Assembly: GCF_007559025.1 (NCBI RefSeq) | Contig: NZ_CP041765.1 | Coordinates: 1,422,679 to 1,486,678 of the forward strand | DNA from: Tomitella fengzijianii | Lineage (GTDB): Bacteria; Actinomycetota; Actinomycetes; Mycobacteriales; Mycobacteriaceae | Reading direction: 5' to 3' | Length of the DNA stretch: 64,000 bases | Made by a program: the position numbers and the translations under genes | In this document: positions 56,407-64,000 of the stretch, in pieces | Position numbering within the stretch: the first letter of the stretch is position 1 | How the letters are laid out: each line of letters opens with the position of its first letter | The notes under the pieces: generated by a model | Databases searched by the model: none | What the model saw: the letters and a program-made list of their open reading frames with translations, nothing else | Told to the model about the DNA's origin: nothing

Positions 56407-57816
56407 CAGTGGTGTAACTGGTTTCTGATCCTTCGTTCGGGTTCAGGCGGGTAGTTGCAGGTACGGGTCTGTGCCTACCTCCGTGGTCGTGTCGGTCTCG
56501 GTAGCGACGGTCAGCCGGCAGCGGCTGAGGACCTCGAGCCCGAGGTAGCGGCGACCTTCGGCCCATTCGTCGGTCTGCTCAGCGAGCACGGCGCCGATGA
56601 GGCGGACGATGGCGTCCCGGTTCGGGAAGATCCCCACGACATCGGTACGGCGACGGATTTCCCTGTTGAGCCGTTCGGTGGGGTTGTTCGACCAGATCTG
56701 ACGCCACACATCGTCGGGGAACCCGGCGAACGCGAGCAGGTCTTCGCGGGCATCGCCGAGGTGCTCGGCGACCTTGGGCAGGCGGTCTTCGGTGTACTCG
56801 AGGAGCCGGTCGAACTGGTCATGCACCGCGGCGGCGGTGGGCTGGTCGTAAACGCTGTGGAGCATCGCTTTGACAGCCGGCCACATCGATTTCGGGCACA
56901 CCGCCATCAGGTTGGCCGCGTAGTGGGTGCGGCAGCGTTGCCAGACGGCGCCGGGCAGGTTCGCCGCGATCGCCTCGACCAGCCCCGCGTGGGCGTCAGA
57001 GGTCACCAGCCGCACCCCGCCGAGTCCGCGTGCTACGAGGTCGGCGAAGAAGGTGTTCCACGAGGCCTTGGTCTCGCTGGTGGCGACCTGCATGCCGAGC
57101 ACTTCGCGGTGCCCGTCGCCGTTGACGCCGGTGGCGAGCAGTACGACGGCCTTGACGACCTGCTTGTTCTCGCGGACCTTGATCGTCAGCGCATCGGCGG
57201 TGACGAAGGTGAAAGGGCCGGCTTCGTCCAGACGCCGGTGCCGGAAGGCGGCGACCTGCTCGTCGAGGTCCTCAGCCATGCGGCTGACCTGCGATTTCGA
57301 CAGCGAGTCGATGCCGAGCGTCTTGACCAGCTTGTCCATGCGGCGTGTGGAGACCCCGGCGAGGTAGCAGTCGGCGACGACGGTGATCAGTGCCGACTCT
57401 GCCCGCTTGCGGCGTTCGAGCAGCCACTCGGGGAAGTAGCTGCCCGACCGCAGTTTGGGGACGGCGACGTCGACGGTGCCGACCCGGGTATCCAGCGGGC
57501 GGTGACGGTAGCCGTTGCGGCGGTTGGTCCGCTCAGCGGTGCGAGCGTTCCATTCGGCGCCGCACACGGCGTCGGCGTCCGCTGAGAGCAGCGCGTTGAT
57601 CATGGTCTGCAGCAGCTCACGCATCAGATCCGGTGATGCTTCGGACAGTGCTTGGCCAAGCAGGCCGGCAGGGTCGACAATGTGGGGTGCGGTCATCGTG
57701 ATGACTCCGTTCGAGGGTGCTGTGAGAGGTTCACTCGAAGGATCACACGGTGGCCGCACTGCGTCCGTCATTGACGCGGTGTCACAGACGAACTCGGCCA
57801 CCGAGTTACACCACTG
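56407..57816 (-). mobile_element. IS256-family insertion sequence
   Basis: A transposase gene is bounded by inverted termini. CAGTGGTGTAACT (56407-56419) and its exact complement (57804-57816) face inward, with weaker similarity continuing inside. The 8 bp outside each end (GTCCCGGG and TATGGGGC) do not match, so no target-site duplication is visible and the ends may be slightly misplaced. Total about 1.4 kb, normal for IS256 elements. Confidence 0.85.
56443..57696 (-). CDS. IS256-family transposase
   Basis: 417 residues of the MULE/IS256 DDE type. The first part has DAVCGAEWNARTAERTNRRN and LRSGSYFPEWLLERRKRAE. The catalytic acids are likely in TFVTADALTIKV, GVRLVTSDAHAGLVEAI and NNPTERLNREIRRRTDVVG. 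The frame is complete with no stops or frameshifts, so it may still be active. Start ATG 57696 is chosen because the homologous region begins there; an in-frame extension to 57801 enters the terminal repeat. Confidence 0.93.
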   Translation of the reverse strand: MTAPHIVDPAGLLGQALSEASPDLMRELLQTMINALLSADADAVCGAEWNARTAERTNRRNGYRHRPLDTRVGTVDVAVPKLRSGSYFPEWLLERRKRAESALITVVADCYLAGVSTRRMDKLVKTLGIDSLSKSQVSRMAEDLDEQVAAFRHRRLDEAGPFTFVTADALTIKVRENKQVVKAVVLLATGVNGDGHREVLGMQVATSETKASWNTFFADLVARGLGGVRLVTSDAHAGLVEAIAANLPGAVWQRCRTHYAANLMAVCPKSMWPAVKAMLHSVYDQPTAAAVHDQFDRLLEYTEDRLPKVAEHLGDAREDLLAFAGFPDDVWRQIWSNNPTERLNREIRRRTDVVGIFPNRDAIVRLIGAVLAEQTDEWAEGRRYLGLEVLSRCRLTVATETDTTTEVGTDPYLQLPA

Positions 57817-57865
57817 TATGGGGCACTACCCCGCCCGGTCTTTTTGAGATGAGTGGGAGATGAAA

Positions 57866-58711
57866 ATGCGCGCGAAGAAGTTCGCCGGCGCCTCGGCGGC
57901 CGGTATCGCATCGGTGGCATTGGTCCTCGGGGGCACGGGCGTGGCGGGTGCCCTCCCGGGTGCCGGCAGCCTCGGTTCGCTGTCCGGTTCGATCGGTGGT
58001 GGCGACCAGTGCGGGACCACCACCGTGGTGACGCCGGAGGATCTCGTCGACCTTAATCAGGATGAGGACGAGCGGAAGGTCTCTGTAGGCACCTGGTACA
58101 CCCCCGGTGACGAGAACCCCGCGACGATCGGCGAGTCGACGGACGATGCCCACGGGACCGGCGTCCTCAACTTCAAGCAGAGCGACAAAGGCACCTCGCT
58201 CTACCAGGCGTCGGACCTGAAGCTGAGCGACCTGGTTGTCGATGGCGCTCCGCTTCCGATCGAGTACACCTACACGGCCACCGATGGCGCGAGCTCGGAC
58301 AGCAACACCCCTGCGTTGCAGATTCGGGTCCTGGGTGCGAGCACCATTGACAATGGCAACGGATTCGCCACCATCGTCTGGTCGCCGCAGCCCGCCGACG
58401 GCAAGTGGGGGACGGCGGCGCCCAAGGCCGATGACGGCACCTTCTGGGTCACCAAGAACATCGTCAACGCAGATGAAGAAACTGAGCTCGCCAAGGGATC
58501 GCCGGCGACGCTGGCTAAGATCGTAGAGCTGAACCCCGACGCCACGATCCTCGGCATCGGTGTGCAGCAGACGCGGGACAACGACTCCACCGCCGTCGCG
58601 GTGGACACGTTCACCCTCGGCTGCCAGACCACCGACTTCGAGGCGACCGCACCCGGCCCGTTCGGTTCGCTGGCCGGCCTGTTCGGGAGCCTGGGCCTCA
58701 GCGAGTCGTGA
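57866..58711 (+). CDS. Secreted protein of unknown function
   Basis: 281 residues. A signal peptide (MRAKKFAGASAAGIASVALV, then a likely cut after GVAGA) is followed by a mature beta-rich protein I do not recognise (VVTPEDLVDLNQDEDERKVS, YTATDGASSDSNTPALQIRV, FATIVWSPQPADGKWG). The mature part has only two Cys, one near each end (GGGDQCGTT and TLGCQTTD), which could form a disulphide. Start ATG 57866 has GGGAG 6 nt upstream; ATG 57860 abuts it. The IS end lies 50 bp upstream, so the native promoter has been displaced and expression may now depend on the IS. Confidence 0.75.
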   Translation: MRAKKFAGASAAGIASVALVLGGTGVAGALPGAGSLGSLSGSIGGGDQCGTTTVVTPEDLVDLNQDEDERKVSVGTWYTPGDENPATIGESTDDAHGTGVLNFKQSDKGTSLYQASDLKLSDLVVDGAPLPIEYTYTATDGASSDSNTPALQIRVLGASTIDNGNGFATIVWSPQPADGKWGTAAPKADDGTFWVTKNIVNADEETELAKGSPATLAKIVELNPDATILGIGVQQTRDNDSTAVAVDTFTLGCQTTDFEATAPGPFGSLAGLFGSLGLSES

Positions 58712-58759
58712 CGCACACGCACTGAGGGCGTCGCGCAGCTGACGGCGCGCCAAGAAGAG

Positions 58760-58804
58760 ACCGGGCCGGCCGCACCATCACGCTGATGGTGCGGCCGGCC
58801 CGGT
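58760..58804. terminator. 21-bp perfect stem with 3-nt loop, bidirectional terminator
   Basis: Arms 58760-58780 and 58784-58804 are perfect complements around a CGC loop, lying between the stop codons of the secreted-protein gene and the convergent TauD-family gene. A-rich sequence (AAGAAGAG) precedes the left arm, giving U-rich RNA on the minus strand. Confidence 0.85.
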
Positions 58805-58828
58805 TCCTACTGCGCAGTGCGGCGTACG

Positions 58829-59809
58829 TCAGCCGTGCACGCCCACCGGAACATCACCGACAATCGAGATCCGGTCCATCACGCGCTTCTGCGGGAAATA
58901 GTCGCTGGCCGCGTAGTGCTGGCATGCGCGGTTGTCCCAGAAGGCGACCGTGTCCGGGCGCCAGCGCAGGCGCACCTGGAACTCGGGGCGCTGGATGTGC
59001 CGGTAGAGGATCGACAGCAGCTCGGTCGACTCCTCCTCGCTGATGCCCAGGATGCGCGTGGTGAACACCTGGCAGGCGAACAGCACCTTGCGCCCGGTCT
59101 CCGGGATTACCCGCACCAGCGGATGCTGCACTGCGGGCAGGTGCGGCCGCAGCATGTCCACGCTCTGCTGCGGCATCGACTTGCCGAAGGCGTGCAACCA
59201 GTCGTGTTCGGCGACGAGCCCGTCGATGCGGTCCCGGATCTCCTGCGGCAGCGTGTCGTAGGCCGCCGCCGTGTCCGCCCACAGGGTGTCGCCGCCGGAC
59301 TCGGGAAGCTCGACCGCGCGCAGGACGGCGCCGAACGACGGGGTGGCGCTCCAGGTGACGTCGTTGTGCCAGGAGTTCTCCACTCCCGCGCTGTCCATTC
59401 CCTTGGCGAGCGTCGCCACATCCACGTCGGTCTGCCCCGGCTGGGTGTACTTGAAGAACGGGTGCTGCTCCAGTCCGCCCCACAGCGAGGCGAACGCCCG
59501 GTGGTCGGCCCGCGAGATGTCCTGGTCGCGGAAGAAGAGCACCTTCCACTCCAGCAGCGCCTGCCGCAGTTCCGTCATGGTGTCGTCGTCGACGTCGCCG
59601 TCGAGGCGCACCCCGGCGATCTCCGCTCCGATGGTGGTGCCTGCTGGGGTGACGGTGATCCGCTGGTACGGGCGGCGCTCGAAGCCTTCCGGCAGACGCG
59701 CGGCCGTGATCGGCCCGTACATCAACAGCGGATCGGTGGGCGATTCCCCGTAGATGGTTGTGGTGGGGACCGGCGAGGCGGCGGAAGCGTTCTCGGTGGC
59801 GGTGGTCAT
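58829..59809 (-). CDS. TauD/TfdA-family Fe(II)/2-oxoglutarate dioxygenase
   Basis: 326 residues with the jelly-roll dioxygenase motif. The iron ligands are His and Asp in NSWHNDVTWSATPSFG and a distal His in FWDNRACQHYAASDYFP. The 2-oxoglutarate-binding Arg is likely in RVMDRISIVGD. Relatives include taurine dioxygenase and alkylsulfatases such as Rv3406 and AtsK, which release sulfite or sulfate, so a sulfur-scavenging role is plausible but unproven. It has no signal peptide. Start ATG 59809 has GGAG 8 nt upstream and overlaps the TetR gene stop as ATGA. Confidence 0.88.
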   Translation of the reverse strand: MTTATENASAASPVPTTTIYGESPTDPLLMYGPITAARLPEGFERRPYQRITVTPAGTTIGAEIAGVRLDGDVDDDTMTELRQALLEWKVLFFRDQDISRADHRAFASLWGGLEQHPFFKYTQPGQTDVDVATLAKGMDSAGVENSWHNDVTWSATPSFGAVLRAVELPESGGDTLWADTAAAYDTLPQEIRDRIDGLVAEHDWLHAFGKSMPQQSVDMLRPHLPAVQHPLVRVIPETGRKVLFACQVFTTRILGISEEESTELLSILYRHIQRPEFQVRLRWRPDTVAFWDNRACQHYAASDYFPQKRVMDRISIVGDVPVGVHG

Positions 59810-60552
59810 GGGAGGGACTCCTCTGGTCGGTGGTCGGTGGGGGCGGTCGGGATCGGATCGGGGTGGCCCACGGGCGCCGTCAGCAGCCCGTGGCAGGTGT
59901 CGATGATGCGGGCGGTGATGACGCGGCCCCGGGGGCCGGTGATGTGCGGCTCGGCCGCGGCCAGGGCGGTGATCACGTGCCCCAGCAGCCCGTTCGCGCG
60001 CCAGACGGCGGTGTCGCCGTCGAGCCCCGGGGCGGCGCGTCCCGCGACGAGCACGCGGACCATGTACTGCTGCGTCTCGTTGACCGTGAACATCGTCGCC
60101 TGGCGCGCGATGATCTCCGCCAGCTCCGGGGACACCATCGACTGTGCAAGGAACCGGGCATATGCAGACCGGGGTGTCTCGAAGACGCGCCGGGCCAGCG
60201 GGTCCACCAGTGCCACCGTCAGCTCGCGGAGCAGGGGGGCCGCGGCGGCGGACGCGACGGCCCCGTCGGCGACGGCGGAGCGGAACCCGTACCGGACGTC
60301 GATCGCATCCAGCAGGGCACGCCTCTGCTCGGCGATCGGCCGCATCCGATCGTCGAGGATCGCGGCGATCAGGCCGTCGCGCGAGCCGAAGTGGTAGTTG
60401 ACGGCCGATTTGTTCGATTGCCCCGCCGCCTCCTGCACCGCGCGCAGCGTCAGAGCCGGCATGCCCTGCTCGGCGACGATGCGTTCGGCGGCGTCGATCA
60501 TGGCGGTGCGGGCAGGGGAGCCGCGCCGCGTGGGGGCGTTCGTCGGTGTCAC
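59806..60552 (-). CDS. TetR-family regulator of the TauD-family gene
   Basis: 248 residues. The N-terminal DNA-binding domain has TAMIDAAERIVAEQGMPA, LRAVQEAAGQSNKSAVNYHF and GSRDGLIAAIL; the C-terminal domain is helical. Start GTG 60552 follows a TAATAT -10-like box by 7 nt on the minus strand, so the transcript is probably leaderless. A TTAAGG-N6-CCTTAA palindrome overlaps that box, implying autorepression together with the coupled dioxygenase gene. The ligand is presumably the dioxygenase substrate. Confidence 0.88.
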   Translation of the reverse strand: MTPTNAPTRRGSPARTAMIDAAERIVAEQGMPALTLRAVQEAAGQSNKSAVNYHFGSRDGLIAAILDDRMRPIAEQRRALLDAIDVRYGFRSAVADGAVASAAAAPLLRELTVALVDPLARRVFETPRSAYARFLAQSMVSPELAEIIARQATMFTVNETQQYMVRVLVAGRAAPGLDGDTAVWRANGLLGHVITALAAAEPHITGPRGRVITARIIDTCHGLLTAPVGHPDPIPTAPTDHRPEESLP

Positions 60553-60559
60553 ACCTCAC

Positions 60560-60565
60560 ATATTA
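60560..60565 (-). promoter_or_regulatory. -10-like TAATAT for the TetR-TauD operon
   Basis: Minus-strand TAATAT ends 7 nt before GTG 60552 and is partly covered by the operator palindrome. Confidence 0.5.
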
Positions 60566-60580
60566 AGGAGTTGGCCTTAA
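60563..60580. promoter_or_regulatory. Operator candidate TTAAGG-N6-CCTTAA
   Basis: A perfect 6+6 bp inverted repeat overlapping the -10 box of the TetR-TauD operon, as expected for an autoregulating TetR repressor. Confidence 0.65.
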
Positions 60581-60642
60581 TCTGGCAACCTCCGGATCCC
60601 GCGGCCGCCGCGTGCCTGCGGGACGCGGCGGGGCGGTGCGGA

Positions 60643-62033
<1,391 letters not shown>

Positions 62034-62034
<1 letters not shown>

Positions 62035-62756
62035 TGGCGGAGCGGGGCAGGCGGCGGCCGGAGGGCAGCCCGGGCGGCAGGGAACCGGGGCGCAGCGCGC
62101 GCACCCGGGACCCGCGCTCGCGCTCGTCCGGCCGCGCGCAGGCCCCGCAGTCGTCATCCGCCAGGCGCGCCGCCACAGCTGCGCAGGCGCGCAGGGGCTC
62201 GGCGTCGGCCGCGTCCCGGACGGGCGCGGCCGCACGGTCGGGGTCGTCGGCGCGCGCCGGATCGGGGTCGCTGATCACGCGGGCCACACGCTCATGGCAG
62301 CGGCTGTCGGAGCGGACCGAAGGCACGGGCACGGGCATGTCGCCGCGCCGGGTCGTCGTCGTCATCGTCATGGTGTGCTTCTTGGCGCTGGCGCTCGCCA
62401 ATCCGGTGCGGACGTACTTCACGCAGCGTCAGGACGTGGCGGAAGCGGCGGCCCACCACGACGAGCTGGTGGCGCAGATCGCCGAGCTCGAAAAGAAGGA
62501 AAAGCTTCTCGAAGACCCCGACTACCTCCGCGCACAGGCGCGCGACAGGCTGGGCTTCGTCGAGGCCGGCCGCACCCCGTACATCGTCGAGCTTCCCGGC
62601 GACCCGGTCGAGGCGCAGGAGCAGCACGACAAGGCCGTGGCGCAGGCCCGCCCGTGGTACGGGTCGGTGTGGGATTCCGTCTCTCATGCCGCCGATGACT
62701 CCGATGTGCCGGTGCCCAATGTGATCCCCGCGCCCGCGCCCCCGCCCGGCGGATGA
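62034..62756 (+). CDS. ftsB: Septum formation initiator family protein (FtsB/DivIC-like)
   Basis: 240 residues: a long basic/Ala/Ser-rich cytoplasmic tail (about 1-100), one membrane helix (about 106-125, VVVVIVMVCFLALALANPV) and an extracytoplasmic coiled coil (AAHHDELVAQIAELEKKEKL). The DivIC motif DPDYLRAQARDRLGFVEAG and a Pro-rich end follow. It would form the FtsQ-FtsL-FtsB divisome subcomplex. Position after eno matches Rv1024. Confidence 0.92.
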
Positions 62757-62841
62757 CGGATCATCGACCGGCGCCCGGTGCGGCGCCGCAGGCCGGGCGC
62801 CCGCAGCTCAGACAACCCGCTCCCGGAGAGGTGATACACCG

Positions 62842-63429
62842 GTGATCGAACCAGACGACGACCCTGCCCTCGCGGCGGACCTCGCCGTTGTCGCCGAGCA
62901 GCTCGGCCGCATTCCGCGCGGCGTGCTGGCGGTCGCGTACCGCTGCCCGGACGGCGTCCCCGCTGTGGTCCGCACCGCGCCGCGACTCCCGGACGGCACG
63001 CCGTTCCCCACGCTGTACTACCTGACCGAGCCGCGGCTCACAGCGGCCGTGGGCAGGCTCGAATCCGGCGGGCTCATGCGGGAGATGAGCGACAGGCTCA
63101 CGCGTGATCCCGCGCTGGCCGCCGCGTACCGGGTCGCGCACCAGGACTACTTGGCCGAGCGGAACGCGCTCGAGGACCTCGGCACCGACTTCACCGGCGG
63201 CGGCATGCCCGAGCGGGTCAAGTGCCTGCACGTGCTCGCCGCGCATGCGCTGGTGCGTGGTCCCGGCACCAATCCGCTGGGCGACGAGGCGGTCGCGATG
63301 ATCGCCGACGGACCGGACGGGGGAGCGGCGCTGCGCGGCGCCGCGGTCCCTGCAGACTGGCCACGGCTGGACGAGCTTCCCTTCCAGGGAAGCGCGGGCG
63401 CCGAAGGCGCGGAAGAGGGGCGGGAATGA
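62842..63429 (+). CDS. DUF501 family protein
   Basis: 195 residues with DUF501 blocks: VAEQLGRIPRGVLAVAYRCP, DGTPFPTLYYLTEPRLTAAV, GGMPERVKCLHVLAAHALV and GTNPLGDEAV. The function is unknown. It is almost always found between ftsB and ppx in actinobacteria (Rv1025). The start GTG 62842 follows GAGAGG at about 11 nt. Its stop overlaps ppx by 4 bp as ATGA. Confidence 0.92.
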   Translation: MIEPDDDPALAADLAVVAEQLGRIPRGVLAVAYRCPDGVPAVVRTAPRLPDGTPFPTLYYLTEPRLTAAVGRLESGGLMREMSDRLTRDPALAAAYRVAHQDYLAERNALEDLGTDFTGGGMPERVKCLHVLAAHALVRGPGTNPLGDEAVAMIADGPDGGAALRGAAVPADWPRLDELPFQGSAGAEGAEEGRE

Positions 63430-64000
63430 GCAGGGTAGCGGCGGTGGACTGCGGCACGAACTCGATCCGGCTCCTCGTGGCGGACGTCGGCGGCGACTCC
63501 GGCGGCGCGGCGGGCCCGCTCGCGGACGTCGCCCGGGAGATGCGGGTGGTGCGGCTCGGCCAGGGCGTCGACGCCACCGGCGCTTTCGTCCCGGAGGCGA
63601 TCGCCCGTACCCGCGTGGCCCTCGAGGAGTACGCGGGGATCATCGCGGACACGGGGGCGACCTCCGTGCGGATGGTGGCGACGTCCGCCACCCGCGACGC
63701 CGCGAACCGCGACGAGTTCTTCGACATGACCGCCGAGGTGCTGGGTGCGGTGATCCCCGGCGCGGTCGCCGAGGTCATCAGCGGGGACGAGGAGGCCGAA
63801 CTGTCGTTCGCGGGCGCCGTCGGCGAGCTCGGCGCGGACGGCGGGCCGTTCGCGGTGGTGGACCTGGGCGGCGGCTCCACGGAGATCGTGCTCGGCGATG
63901 ACGCGGGGGTCCACGCGGCCCGGTCGTCGGACATCGGCTGCGTCCGGCTCACGGAGCGGTGCCTGCCCGGCGATCCGCCCGGCGCCGGCGAGGTGGCCGA
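63426..64000 (+). CDS. ppx: Exopolyphosphatase/pppGpp phosphohydrolase (Ppx/GppA), partial
   Basis: The first 191 codons of a Ppx/GppA enzyme run off the window. The ASKHA-fold motifs are AAVDCGTNSIRLLVADV at the N-terminus, SVRMVATSATRDAANRDEFF, VISGDEEAELSFAGAV and the second phosphate loop FAVVDLGGGSTEIVLG. It degrades polyphosphate and/or converts pppGpp to ppGpp. Position matches Rv1026. Confidence 0.95.
   Translation, partial: MSRVAAVDCGTNSIRLLVADVGGDSGGAAGPLADVAREMRVVRLGQGVDATGAFVPEAIARTRVALEEYAGIIADTGATSVRMVATSATRDAANRDEFFDMTAEVLGAVIPGAVAEVISGDEEAELSFAGAVGELGADGGPFAVVDLGGGSTEIVLGDDAGVHAARSSDIGCVRLTERCLPGDPPGAGEVA

Overview
The window is high-GC actinobacterial DNA. Its core gene order matches the mycobacterial Rv1002c-Rv1026 neighbourhood: pmt, rsmI, pabB, metG, tatD, rpfB, rsmA(ksgA), ispE, pth, rplY, prs, glmU, a TetR regulator, mfd, mazG, an LpqU-like transglycosylase, eno, ftsB, DUF501, ppx. 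Together with RpfB, a GT39 mannosyltransferase and ergothioneine genes, this points to the order Mycobacteriales (relatives of Gordonia, Dietzia, Tsukamurella, Mycobacterium). The species cannot be named from sequence reading alone.

Layout. 1-17.7 kb: core translation, cell-wall and isoprenoid genes, with a DUF2786 protein, an ABC-F ATPase, a 3-hydroxyisobutyryl-CoA hydrolase-like enzyme, a stand-alone LigD polymerase domain and RF3 interspersed. 17.7-21.5 kb: rplY, an ArsC/SDR pair and a flavin dehydrogenase. 21.6-26.4 kb: an ergothioneine operon in which EgtA and EgtB form one polypeptide, followed by EgtC and EgtD. 26.4-31.5 kb: small accessory genes, namely a proline-rich protein/AIM24 pair, a cyclase-family hydrolase divergent from a GntR regulator, an ABC ATPase that has lost Walker A, a zinc-ribbon protein and DUF2461. 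31.5-34.8 kb: prs-glmU, an SMR exporter and tRNA-Gln.

34.9-49.0 kb is an accessory block of about 14 kb between tRNA-Gln and the core TetR/mfd genes. It holds a truncated sulfatase, an oligopeptide-type ABC transporter (its binding-protein gene broken by one in-frame TAG, and a permease-ATPase fusion), two full-length cysteine-type sulfatases, a formylglycine-generating enzyme, a TetR regulator and a PA14-containing GH3 glycosidase. The sulfatases, FGE and GH3 show no signal peptide. I infer import of a sulfated glycoside-like compound, cytoplasmic desulfation by sulfatases matured by the local FGE, and glycoside cleavage. The two promoter regions flanking this block's operons carry related palindromes (AC[CT]TA-N4-TA[AG]GT), candidate operators for the local TetR.

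49.1-64 kb returns to the core (TetR, mfd, mazG, LpqU-like, eno, ftsB, DUF501, ppx). It is interrupted by an IS256-family element placed just upstream of a secreted protein, and by an autoregulated TetR-TauD dioxygenase pair.

A recurring feature is the -10-like hexamer TAGGCT/TANNNT lying 6-8 nt before start codons that have no Shine-Dalgarno. In three cases (rpfB/rsmA, rsmA/ispE, FGE/TetR) the TAG stop codon of the upstream gene is itself the first half of that hexamer. All calls come from reading the sequence; no database search was run.
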